From the NCBI GenBank assembly GCA_050945755.1, contig JBMNTN010000023.1, positions 1 through 28,593 of the forward strand: a stretch of 28,593 bases of DNA, read 5' to 3'. Each line of letters opens with the position of its first letter. Position 1 is the stretch's first letter. The stretch is from JAQVXR01 sp050945755 (GTDB lineage: Bacteria; Bacillota; Dehalobacteriia; Dehalobacteriales; Dehalobacteriaceae). Positions 1-6,892 of the stretch are shown piece by piece. The notes under the pieces are model-generated. The model was given only the letters and a program-made list of their open reading frames with translations. It was not told the DNA's origin and made no database searches. Both the position numbers and the translations under genes were made by a program.

Positions 1-441
1 GTCTTCTTTTAAATAATACAGGTGACTGCTCCACTTGTAGTCTGGGGTTTTGGTCAAGCCTGTCCGCAGCGGGTTTTCGTGAATGTATTTGATCACCGTG
101 AGTAAATTTTCATCCTTGGCACAGAGAATGGCTTGATAGCGCTGCTGAAAGACATGCCCGACCCGGGAATATTTTCGATTAAAATATTGGGTATAAGTGA
201 GCTGAATCCCTTGCATGATTTTTGAGAGAGGATCATGTTTTACTTCCACCAGCATATGCACGTGGTTGGGCATGAGAACAAAGGAGTAAAGGAGAAAGTT
301 ATATTTAGATTTATAATTCTCTATCAGGCTGAGATACTTTTCTTTATCTACCGGATCGTGAAAAATATTTTCTTTGTTGTTTCCCCGGGTAATTACATGG
401 TAGACGGCACCGTAGTAATGAATGCGCGGTTGTCTCGCCAT
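1..441 (-). CDS. IS200-like / REP-associated tyrosine transposase, 5' part (runs off left edge)
   Basis: Reading the minus strand from ATG at 441 gives 147 open codons to the window edge with no stop, so the gene is cut by the window and not visibly broken. The start MARQPRIHYYGAVYHVITRG is typical of the Y1_Tnp (IS200-like) family, including REP-associated tyrosine transposases (RAYTs). The HUH metal-binding motif is seen in the stretch LMPNHVHMLVE, and the likely nucleophile tyrosine lies in QLTYTQYFNRKYSRVG. The distal part (VFQQRYQAILC, then YIHENPLRTGL) is also family-typical. A ribosome site (AAAGGATG) lies upstream of the ATG. RAYTs act on single-stranded DNA at palindromic REP sequences. 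This matters here because fliK and the region after the fliT-like gene carry REP-like palindromes. The gene points away from the flagellar genes and is probably not part of that operon. A link between this enzyme and those palindromes is inference. Confidence 0.9.
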   Translation of the reverse strand, partial: MARQPRIHYYGAVYHVITRGNNKENIFHDPVDKEKYLSLIENYKSKYNFLLYSFVLMPNHVHMLVEVKHDPLSKIMQGIQLTYTQYFNRKYSRVGHVFQQRYQAILCAKDENLLTVIKYIHENPLRTGLTKTPDYKWSSHLYYLKED

Positions 442-564
442 AACGGGCACATCCTTTATCACTTGTTAGTAAAATTTTACCAAATAAACATCGAGGGTGC
501 AACCGGTCACCAGGAGGGTATTTTAGTTTTTGGCAGCGGAACCTCGGTAAAATTGTAAAAAGAA

Positions 565-594
565 AGGGAAAATTCCCTGGAAAAAATTTTTTTT
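565..594 (+). other. Small palindrome plus A/T tract upstream of the flgM promoter
   Basis: AGGGAAAATTCCCT (565-578) is a perfect palindrome followed by an A6T8 tract, ending just before the flgM -35 box. It resembles a weak terminator facing right, but no rightward gene lies upstream of it. It may instead act as an AT-rich upstream promoter element. A second palindrome, GTAAAATTTTAC, lies at 469-480. No gene is seen in 442-668. Confidence 0.25.
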
Positions 595-599
595 AAGCC

Positions 600-626
600 T
601 AAAGGCCGGGCTAAAGATGCCGAAAA
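600..626 (+). promoter_or_regulatory. Sigma-D (FliA)-type promoter for flgM-flgN
   Basis: TAAA (600-603), a 15-base spacer, then GCCGAAAA (619-626). This fits the sigma-D/sigma-28 consensus TAAA-N15-GCCGATAA with one mismatch. It lies about 40 bases upstream of the flgM start, so flgM would belong to the FliA regulon, giving the usual feedback loop. Confidence 0.75.
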
Positions 627-668
627 ATAGAATAGAGTTTGAAACAGCCAAGAAAGAAGGGTGATTCA

Positions 669-965
669 ATGAAGATAACCGGTGTCAATCCACCACAGGC
701 AATTCAAGTTTATGCCCAACGGAAACCGGCGGAAGAGCTGAATAAAAGGCCGGACTGTCGGGCGCAGGATGCACTTGATATTTCCCCTCAGGCACGGGAA
801 TTACAAATTTTAAAAGCAAAAATTCGAGAGGTTCCTGAGGTGCGGGAAGAAAAGGTTTCGGCAATCCGGGAGCAGTTGAACCGGGGAGATTATCAAATTG
901 ATTTTGACACACTGGTCGAAAATTTATTGCAAGAAATCGGTGGAGCTAAAAATGAAAGATCATGA
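669..965 (+). CDS. flgM: Anti-sigma-28 factor FlgM
   Basis: FlgM binds and inhibits the flagellar sigma factor FliA/SigD until the hook is complete. The 98-residue product has the family start MKITGVNPPQAIQVY, a disordered basic middle, then DALDISPQARELQILKAKI and a C-terminal sigma-binding helical part ending in DFDTLVENLLQEIGG. ATG 669 is preferred over an in-frame upstream start at 639: it has GAAGGGTG just upstream and matches the family N-terminus. The gene follows a sigma-D-type promoter and overlaps flgN by 14 bases, so the two are probably translationally coupled. Its target FliA is encoded about 26 kb downstream. Confidence 0.93.
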   Translation: MKITGVNPPQAIQVYAQRKPAEELNKRPDCRAQDALDISPQARELQILKAKIREVPEVREEKVSAIREQLNRGDYQIDFDTLVENLLQEIGGAKNERS

Positions 966-1335
966 GATAAAACTTTTTTCCCTTCTTCAAGAGCTCTTAA
1001 GTTTGGCTGAGGAACAGCGTAGCGCGATTAAAACAAGGAATCTGGAAAAGTTTGAAGAAATAACCGCCGACTTGTCCGGAAAGTGTGATCAGCTTCTCAA
1101 CCTAGAAAAAGCTTACGCTCAGAGCCCTCGAGCGCAAGAGCAAAAGAGGGAACTGTGGGCGCTGGCGGAAAAGCTCCGGGAGACGAATCAATCTAATCTC
1201 ATTTTGATTCAGTCCTCTGCTGATTTCCTGCGCTCGGTTTTAAATAATCTAATGTCCGGGTCTTTAAGATATGAAGGAACGGGCAGCATTGTCCGGCAAG
1301 GCAAACAATCTGCTCTGCTTGACAAAACTCTTTGA
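952..1335 (+). CDS. flgN: Flagellar chaperone FlgN
   Basis: FlgN is the cytoplasmic export chaperone of the hook-filament junction proteins FlgK and FlgL. The 127-residue protein is nearly all helical with heptad-like leucines (KLFSLLQELLSLAEEQRSAI), and the stretch LEKFEEITADLSGKCDQLLNLE resembles FlgN/YvyG proteins. Both clients, flgK and flgL, are encoded just beyond the next gene. The start ATG 952 lies inside the flgM end with GGTGGAG upstream. An in-frame ATG at 898 would read further into flgM and lacks support. Sequence conservation in this family is low, so the call rests partly on position. Confidence 0.85.
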   Translation: MKDHEIKLFSLLQELLSLAEEQRSAIKTRNLEKFEEITADLSGKCDQLLNLEKAYAQSPRAQEQKRELWALAEKLRETNQSNLILIQSSADFLRSVLNNLMSGSLRYEGTGSIVRQGKQSALLDKTL

Positions 1336-1383
1336 ATCTAACTTGGCTGGATCTTTCCCTGCCAATCGCCGGGGGGGTTAAAG

Positions 1384-2757
1384 GTGAAAAAGTCTTTGTT
1401 TTTTCTAACGATGCTGGTCATTGTTTTTTTTTATGCAGATTATTTCCGAGGAATTTACCAACCAAAGCCGACCCTTAGTTTAGCCCAGCAAGCTGGGGTT
1501 GATACCAGGGAATTTGTTTTCCCGGAATACTGCTTTGATCTGATTATTGAGGATCGGGAAACCGTATCTGCCCGGTTAAATATTAAATATTTTAATAATC
1601 TAAGCTATCCTCTGGATGAAATTAAAATGATTCTCCCTGCCAACCTATTGTCCGGGGAAAAATATATTGAGCTGCACCAACTGAATGTTAAAGGCAGGTC
1701 TTTTACCTACCAAAAAAATGATCAATCCTTCATTGTTACCTTAGCCCAGAGTCTCATGCCGGGGGAGGGGTTGGAAATTGAAACCCGTTTTCATACCAGC
1801 TTGCCCTGCTGCCCGGATAAGTTTGGTTATTATCAAGATGCGCTCAGACTTTCCAACTGGTATCCCGTGATTGCTCCCTTTGACAGGGAAGAAAAAAAGT
1901 GGGTCTGTTTTAAAGAGCTGCCCTTTGGCGATCCCTATTATTATGAGGCTGCTTTGTTTAAAGGCAGGGTGCAGGCTCCCTCCGGCTGGCAGGTGATTTC
2001 CCCCTTTGTGTCCGGCAGCGACCAGACCCAAGACAATTTTCTCATAGATTCCCACTTTCCGGCCCGTGACTGTACGTTTGTCATTGGGACCGGTTTCCAC
2101 CAGGTTCGGCAAGAAGTTGACTCGATCCAGGTGGAATATTATTTTCAAAAACACAATCGGGACTTTGCCCCGCACGGGGCTGATGTGTTGAAGTTTTATC
2201 AATCCCTCCTGGGCAATTATCCCTATAGCCGTCTCGTCTTAGTTGATCTGCCCCTGAGTAATTATTTGGGCATGGAATTTTCCGGCATGGTTTTTTTGAG
2301 CACTTCCTATCCTCAGGTCGGTATCCAAACTCTTGCCCACGAAATTGCCCACCAGTACTGGTACGGGCTGGTGGGTTCAAATCAGATTAAGGAACCATGG
2401 GTGGACGAAGGACTGGCCAGCTACTCGGCCCTTCTCTATTTGGAGGAGAAATACGGCGGAGAAAGTTACTGCCAAGCCATCAAAGAAATTAATCGGGAAG
2501 GAAATTTTTTAAGCTTTTTTCCCATCTCAGCTTATCCCAACAGGGAGGTCTACAAGGAAGCGGTTTACAAGGGGCCCGCCCTTTTTTGGGACAGGCTGCG
2601 CCATTTGGCCGGGAGAGAAAGCCTGTGCCAAGTGTTTCAGAGGGTGCAAATAGATTACAAGTTTCAGATTATCAACGGGGAAGAATTGTTTCATGTTTTG
2701 AAAAAAGCATATGGCCTTAACAATCATCAATTAAGACGCTTGTTGTTCGGGGAATGA
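1384..2757 (+). CDS. Membrane-anchored M1-family (gluzincin) metallopeptidase
   Basis: This 457-residue protein begins with a hydrophobic signal or anchor segment (residues 1-21, MKKSLFFLTMLVIVFFYADY), so the peptidase body should lie outside the cytoplasm. The M1 zinc site is intact: HEIAH (H319, E320, H323) and a third ligand E342 in WVDEGLAS, the usual 18-residue spacing. Upstream, YLGMEFSGMV resembles the GxMEN exopeptidase motif, but with Phe in place of Asn. The N-terminal half is a beta-rich saddle domain. At 457 residues it is much shorter than full aminopeptidase N, so it resembles the short membrane M1 peptidases. GTG 1384 is preceded by a G-rich ribosome site. It lies between flgN and the flgK promoter in the same direction. 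No known flagellar role; substrate unknown. Confidence 0.88.
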   Translation: MKKSLFFLTMLVIVFFYADYFRGIYQPKPTLSLAQQAGVDTREFVFPEYCFDLIIEDRETVSARLNIKYFNNLSYPLDEIKMILPANLLSGEKYIELHQLNVKGRSFTYQKNDQSFIVTLAQSLMPGEGLEIETRFHTSLPCCPDKFGYYQDALRLSNWYPVIAPFDREEKKWVCFKELPFGDPYYYEAALFKGRVQAPSGWQVISPFVSGSDQTQDNFLIDSHFPARDCTFVIGTGFHQVRQEVDSIQVEYYFQKHNRDFAPHGADVLKFYQSLLGNYPYSRLVLVDLPLSNYLGMEFSGMVFLSTSYPQVGIQTLAHEIAHQYWYGLVGSNQIKEPWVDEGLASYSALLYLEEKYGGESYCQAIKEINREGNFLSFFPISAYPNREVYKEAVYKGPALFWDRLRHLAGRESLCQVFQRVQIDYKFQIINGEELFHVLKKAYGLNNHQLRRLLFGE

Positions 2758-2758
2758 T

Positions 2759-2785
2759 TAAAGAAACAAAAAGTTATACCGATAA
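2759..2785 (+). promoter_or_regulatory. Sigma-D (FliA)-type promoter for flgK-flgL
   Basis: TAAA (2759-2762), a 15-base spacer, then ACCGATAA (2778-2785): one mismatch to TAAA-N15-GCCGATAA. It sits immediately after the peptidase stop and about 48 bases before flgK, so flgK-flgL can be transcribed by FliA independently of the upstream genes. Confidence 0.8.
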
Positions 2786-2832
2786 TAAAAAACAGAATGA
2801 TTATTAAGTGTAGAAAAGGCCGGGTGAGGTAG

Positions 2833-4158
2833 ATGTCTGAATTTAATGGAATATATATTGCGCTGAGTGGGATGAATGCACATAAGGCTGCCTTGGAAAT
2901 AACCGGGCACAATATCTCCAACGTCGGGAGCAAGGAATATACCCGGCAGCAAGCGGTATTTTCTTCTCGAGATGCTCATGAGTCTACTCTTTCTAAAGCG
3001 CTCATCGGCGGTGGCGTAATACTTACCGGTCCGAGGCGTATGGCTGATTGTTTTCTTGAGCAAAGGCTTGCCTGGGAGCAGGCCCAAGCCGCGGATTGGA
3101 GCAGCCGGGCAGGTTTGCTAAAAGAGGTGGAGGGCAGCATTAACGCCTTAAATCTGCCGGAGAAGTACAATGCCTTTTGGGAGGCTTGGCACAACTTGGC
3201 TTTAGACCCCAATCTGGCCCAAAACCGCTTCGAGGTGCTCGAGCAGGCCAAGGTCTTAGTCGATACATTAAAATCTGCTCGCTCCCAGCTTTTAGATATC
3301 CAGGATCAGATCGAAAAAACTCTGGACAGCCAGGTTGAGGAAGTAAATATTTTAGCCGGACAGCTGGCGGATTTAAATAAAGAAATAAAGATCGGCATCC
3401 AAAAAGGTTTTCAGCCAAATGATCTTTTGGACCGGCGGACAGCAATGCTCAAAGAGCTTGTCGGCATCACCAATGCCCATGTTGAATATTTGGCCGATAA
3501 TACGGTAGCTGTAACTTTATCGGTTTCCCAAGTGGCGGGAGCTGAACCGGAGGAATTTTTTCTGGTTAACGGAATTAGTGCCCAAGAAATTCCTTCCGGG
3601 GGAGAATTACATGCTACTGGGGGAAGTATCTTTGGATTAGGGGAAATACGCCAAGACGAACTCCAATCTTATTTAGATTCTCTTGATCATATCGCCCAAT
3701 CTTTGGTGGCTGAAGTCAATACCCTTCATCTTACCGGCATCGGTGCAGATGGTTCTACCGGTAATAATTTCTTTAAAGAACCTGTTACCGGTGTGGCAGA
3801 TTTGGCGTTAAGGGATGAAGTGGAAAATGATCCGGCCCAAATTGCCGCCGATGGCATCAACCCGGAGGATACTGGGAGGATCGCCTTAGAAATATCCAAC
3901 CTGAGCCCGGTTTTTTCTCAAAAGTTAAGCGGTCTGATCGGCCAGGTCGGGATTGATGCCAAAAATACCATCACCCAGGACAGCTGCCATCAGGAGATGC
4001 TCTTAAACATGGAAAACATGCGGGCGGAGCTTTCCGGGGTTTCTCTTGATGAAGAACTTGCTCAGATGGTTCGCTTCCAGCGGGCTTACCAGGCTTCCGC
4101 TCAGGTTTTATCAGTCATGGATGAAGTTTTGCAGACACTGATCAATATTGCAGGCTAA
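2833..4158 (+). CDS. flgK: Flagellar hook-associated protein 1, FlgK
   Basis: FlgK forms the first ring of the hook-filament junction outside the cell. The N-terminus has the rod/hook-family signature (GIYIALSGMNAHKAALEITGHNISNV) and the C-terminus the matching helix (DEELAQMVRFQRAYQASAQVLSVMDEV), which pack together as the D0 coiled coil. A helical stretch at roughly residues 155-205 (DQIEKTLDSQVEEVNILAGQ) is also FlgK-like. At 441 residues it is on the short side, suggesting a reduced outer domain. GGGTGAGG lies just before ATG 2833. It has its own sigma-D promoter and is followed 15 bases later by flgL. Confidence 0.95.
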   Translation: MSEFNGIYIALSGMNAHKAALEITGHNISNVGSKEYTRQQAVFSSRDAHESTLSKALIGGGVILTGPRRMADCFLEQRLAWEQAQAADWSSRAGLLKEVEGSINALNLPEKYNAFWEAWHNLALDPNLAQNRFEVLEQAKVLVDTLKSARSQLLDIQDQIEKTLDSQVEEVNILAGQLADLNKEIKIGIQKGFQPNDLLDRRTAMLKELVGITNAHVEYLADNTVAVTLSVSQVAGAEPEEFFLVNGISAQEIPSGGELHATGGSIFGLGEIRQDELQSYLDSLDHIAQSLVAEVNTLHLTGIGADGSTGNNFFKEPVTGVADLALRDEVENDPAQIAADGINPEDTGRIALEISNLSPVFSQKLSGLIGQVGIDAKNTITQDSCHQEMLLNMENMRAELSGVSLDEELAQMVRFQRAYQASAQVLSVMDEVLQTLINIAG

Positions 4159-4173
4159 TAGGAGGGAAATTTC

Positions 4174-5064
4174 ATGCGCGTAACCAATGCCATGCAGATG
4201 GAAAACTGGCTGCACACATTAGGACGGACGTCCTCCCGTTTAGAAAGAGCCCAGGTAACACTTGCTTCCGGCCAATCTCTTCAGAGGCCTTCCGATGACC
4301 CCACGGGGATAAGCAGATCCATAATTTTGCAGGATCAGATCGGCTCTTTAAAGCGCTCTTTCCAAAGTATTGATGACGGTTTAGCTTGGCTCAAGACCGC
4401 TGATACAGTATTAGGAAATGTTACCAATACCCTTAATCAAGCTTATGAAACTGCTCTGCTCGGCGCCAATGGCACTATTACAGATGAGCAGCGTCTGGAC
4501 CTTGTGGGACAGGTAGACCAGATGATTGAGCAAGTAGTGGAGATGGCCAATGCCCAATATGCGGGGAATTATATTTTTTCCGGGGAAAAGGTAAAGGTGA
4601 AACCATTTGATTTGGACAGTGCGAAAACCGGCATCAATCCATATGCCGGAGGAGAGGGCAGCATCTTTCGCCAAGTTGCCGACGAGAATCTGATCAGCAT
4701 TAACTACTCGGGCCAAGAAGTCTTTGTTGACACCAAAGTTTTTGATGCTCTCCTCCATCTCAAGGAAACATTGGCAGGCGACGACCAGGAGGGAATTCAG
4801 CAGGCCGCTCATGAAGTGCAAGAGGCTTTTAAGCAAATTGTCGAAATCAGAGGCGTTGTGGGCAGCAGGATCAGTCGGCTGGAGGAAACCAAAGATCTTT
4901 ATCATGAGCAGAAAGCCCATTTGGAAAACCGGCTGGGGGAAATTACTGAAGGCAGTCTGCCGGAAATGATTGCCGCCTTGAAGCGGGAAGAAACAGCTTA
5001 TCAGGCGGCATTGCTGGTGGGAGCGCGCATCAATAGCATCAGTCTTTTGGATTATTTGCGTTAG
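4174..5064 (+). CDS. flgL: Flagellar hook-associated protein 3, FlgL
   Basis: FlgL is the second hook-filament junction protein, adapting the junction to flagellin. The 296-residue product has the flagellin-like N-terminus (MRVTNAMQMENWLHTLGRTSSRLERAQ, then LASGQSLQRPSDDPTGISRS) and the C-terminal helix EETAYQAALLVGARINSISLLDYLR. NYIFSGEKVKVKPF is a typical FlgL mid-region motif. GGAGGG precedes ATG 4174, 15 bases after the flgK stop, so the two genes are one unit. The flagellin promoter begins four bases after the flgL stop. Confidence 0.95.
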   Translation: MRVTNAMQMENWLHTLGRTSSRLERAQVTLASGQSLQRPSDDPTGISRSIILQDQIGSLKRSFQSIDDGLAWLKTADTVLGNVTNTLNQAYETALLGANGTITDEQRLDLVGQVDQMIEQVVEMANAQYAGNYIFSGEKVKVKPFDLDSAKTGINPYAGGEGSIFRQVADENLISINYSGQEVFVDTKVFDALLHLKETLAGDDQEGIQQAAHEVQEAFKQIVEIRGVVGSRISRLEETKDLYHEQKAHLENRLGEITEGSLPEMIAALKREETAYQAALLVGARINSISLLDYLR

Positions 5065-5068
5065 GTGG

Positions 5069-5096
5069 TAAAGTTTTCCCGGCAATGTTCCGATAT
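5069..5096 (+). promoter_or_regulatory. Sigma-D (FliA)-type promoter for flagellin
   Basis: TAAA (5069-5072), a 16-base spacer, then TCCGATAT (5089-5096): a near-consensus sigma-D promoter. A transcript starting about 5103 would have an untranslated leader of about 80 bases before the flagellin ATG. The leader ends in AGGGAGGAAT, a strong ribosome site with two GGA triplets, the kind of site CsrA recognises; CsrA control is not shown. Confidence 0.85.
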
Positions 5097-5185
5097 AGAA
5101 TAATGTGAGAATTAAACCCAAACTTAAGCGGCCGATTAAGAGCGGGTTTGATCTAGATAAGCAAATTTTCAGGGAGGAATCTATC

Positions 5186-6322
5186 ATGAGAATTTATAAT
5201 AACATTACTGCCATGACGGCATACCGCTCTTTAATGAGGACCGACAGTGCCATTAGTAAAAGTATGGAGCGGCTCTCTTCCGGATTAAAAATCAATTCTG
5301 CTGCCGATGATGCTACCGGCCTTGTTATTTCCGAAAAAATGCGCAATCAGATTACCGGTTTTAATCAGGCCATTCAAAATGCCCAGCAAGGGATGTCCAT
5401 GCTGAAGACGGCAGAAGGCGCCATGGGCCAGCAGCATGAACTGCTCGGGCGTATCCGGGAATTGGTACTCTCATCTAATAACGACTTTATGACTGATGAT
5501 AACCTGCAGACCATTCAAAACGAAATTGATACACTGGTGGAACAGATCGACGATATTGCTAATAACACTACTTACAACGGGAAAAATCTCATGGACGGGA
5601 CGTTGGGCAGTAAGTTGGTTATTGATGAAGATGCGGGAACTTCTACTGTTTTTGGAGTAGGCGGTGTTTCCGCGACCATCACCGGTACCACCGAGGCTGC
5701 TGAATATACTATTAGTCAATCTGCTTCGGCTGACGGCAAAATCACCATGACTTATAACGGAAAAAGCCAAACGATTGATACCGGGGTTGGTGCGGGTGCA
5801 GCATATAAAGGGACTTTGAAATTTGATGTTTTTGGAATTTCCTTGGATCTAAATGTAGCCGATATTGACACCGTAGCAGGCAAGCTGGTAATCGGTGAGG
5901 AAACAGGCTCCATGAAGTTCCAGGTGGGAGCGGATGACGGACAGAATATGTCGGTAAGCATTAATGATATGCTCTCTACCAACCTGGGGATTTCTTCCGG
6001 CAATGCCCTTAAGGATGTAAAGGTGTTTGGAGAGGGCGCGCTTAATTTCACAGAAAACTTGGCGGCCATTGACCAGGCGGTTACCGATGTAGGTAAAGCC
6101 AGAGCTGATATGGGTTCATATATCACCCGTTTTCAAGCCAGTATGAATAATTTACAAGTGGCAAAGGAAAACCTCCAGGCTTCCGAATCTTTGATTCGTG
6201 ACTTGGATATGGCGGATGAAATGGTTCAGCTTACGAGGAACCAAGTGCTGTCCCAAGCTAGTACGGCCATGCTTGCTCAGGCGAACCAGCGTCCTCAGGC
6301 TATTCTCCAGCTGCTTGGTTAA
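5186..6322 (+). CDS. fliC: Flagellin
   Basis: Filament subunit (hag in Bacillus naming), 378 residues. The conserved N-terminal D0/D1 region is complete: MRIYNNITAMTAYRSLM, LSSGLKINSAADDATGLVIS, then EKMRNQITGFNQAIQNAQQG. The C-terminal helix is also complete (SLIRDLDMADEMVQLTRNQV to QANQRPQAILQLLG). The variable D2 part is short and Gly/Thr-rich (about residues 145-295). ATG 5186 is chosen because AGGGAGG precedes it at the right distance and the protein then begins as flagellins do; an in-frame GTG at 5105 would add 27 unrelated residues inside the leader. Only one flagellin gene is in the window. It has its own sigma-D promoter and a GC-rich hairpin after it. Confidence 0.97.
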   Translation: MRIYNNITAMTAYRSLMRTDSAISKSMERLSSGLKINSAADDATGLVISEKMRNQITGFNQAIQNAQQGMSMLKTAEGAMGQQHELLGRIRELVLSSNNDFMTDDNLQTIQNEIDTLVEQIDDIANNTTYNGKNLMDGTLGSKLVIDEDAGTSTVFGVGGVSATITGTTEAAEYTISQSASADGKITMTYNGKSQTIDTGVGAGAAYKGTLKFDVFGISLDLNVADIDTVAGKLVIGEETGSMKFQVGADDGQNMSVSINDMLSTNLGISSGNALKDVKVFGEGALNFTENLAAIDQAVTDVGKARADMGSYITRFQASMNNLQVAKENLQASESLIRDLDMADEMVQLTRNQVLSQASTAMLAQANQRPQAILQLLG

Positions 6323-6328
6323 TGATTC

Positions 6329-6368
6329 AAGGGGCGGCGGGCGGTGCCCCCCAACCGCCGCTTCCCTT
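6329..6368 (+). terminator. GC-rich hairpin after flagellin (terminator or mRNA-stabilising stem)
   Basis: AAGGG+GCGGCGG (6329-6340) pairs with CCGCCGC (6355-6361), a TT bulge, and CCCTT (6364-6368): a 12-bp stem with a 14-base loop. It lies seven bases past the flagellin stop but has no proper U-run behind it. It may terminate weakly or protect the 3' end of an abundant flagellin mRNA. A second, weaker interrupted hairpin (GGCTT/GCC with GGC/AAGCC, 6401-6434) is followed by TTTT. Confidence 0.5.
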
Positions 6369-6485
6369 GCTTTCTCGGACTATCAAAAAATATGGATTTA
6401 GGCTTCCGCCTGCGTTAAAGACTTGGCGTAAGCCCAGTTTTCCTTATCAGCTTTTGGGGGATTACCGATAGGTAGGTGAGAGAAG

Positions 6486-6851
6486 ATGAAAATCGCTGCC
6501 GGAGGATTACAGGTACAGGCGGTCCAGGAAATTGCCCTGAAAAAGCAGGCCCAAAGTTCCGCTGATATAAAAAAGAGACAGGATGCTCCCGGAGAGAGGA
6601 TTGCATCTCTTGGTACCGGCACAAAAGCTTTGCCTGAAGATCTGATTAAAGCCATCGAAAAGCTGAATGAATATACCATCCTCAGTAACTCCCATCTCCA
6701 ATTTCAAATTCATCAGAAAACAAAAAAATTAATAGTTAAAGTGATTGGGGGAGATGGCGAGATCATTCGAGAAATCCCGCCGGAAAAGGCATTGGAGATG
6801 CTCGCCCGTCTTGAGGAATCCTGCGGGGCAATTATTGACTGTTATATTTAA
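6486..6851 (+). CDS. flaG: FlaG family protein
   Basis: A 121-residue FlaG protein; the family affects filament length in several bacteria by an unclear mechanism. The N-terminal half is polar and low in complexity. The C-terminal half carries the domain: HLQFQIHQKTKKLIVKVIGG, then GEIIREIPPEKALEMLARLEE, including the signature REIPPE. ATG 6486 follows GGTAGGTGAGAG. It lies between flagellin and fliD, its usual place in Firmicutes. No convincing promoter of its own was found; it is probably read through from flagellin. Confidence 0.9.
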   Translation: MKIAAGGLQVQAVQEIALKKQAQSSADIKKRQDAPGERIASLGTGTKALPEDLIKAIEKLNEYTILSNSHLQFQIHQKTKKLIVKVIGGDGEIIREIPPEKALEMLARLEESCGAIIDCYI

Positions 6852-6892
6852 GGAAATTTTAAAGAGAGACAAAGAAGAAGGGGGGAATTAAT

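Noticed and set aside
235..558. Plus-strand open frame opposite the transposase
   Set aside because: It is antisense to a clear Y1 transposase frame and its product shows no family features.
5105..5185. In-frame GTG start giving flagellin 27 extra residues
   Set aside because: It lies in the leader just after the sigma-D promoter, has no ribosome site, and the added residues are unlike flagellin. ATG 5186 has AGGGAGG.
6444..6471. Sigma-D promoter for flaG (TTAT-N16-ACCGATAG)
   Set aside because: The -35 is poor and transcription would start after the ribosome site, only about eight bases before the ATG.
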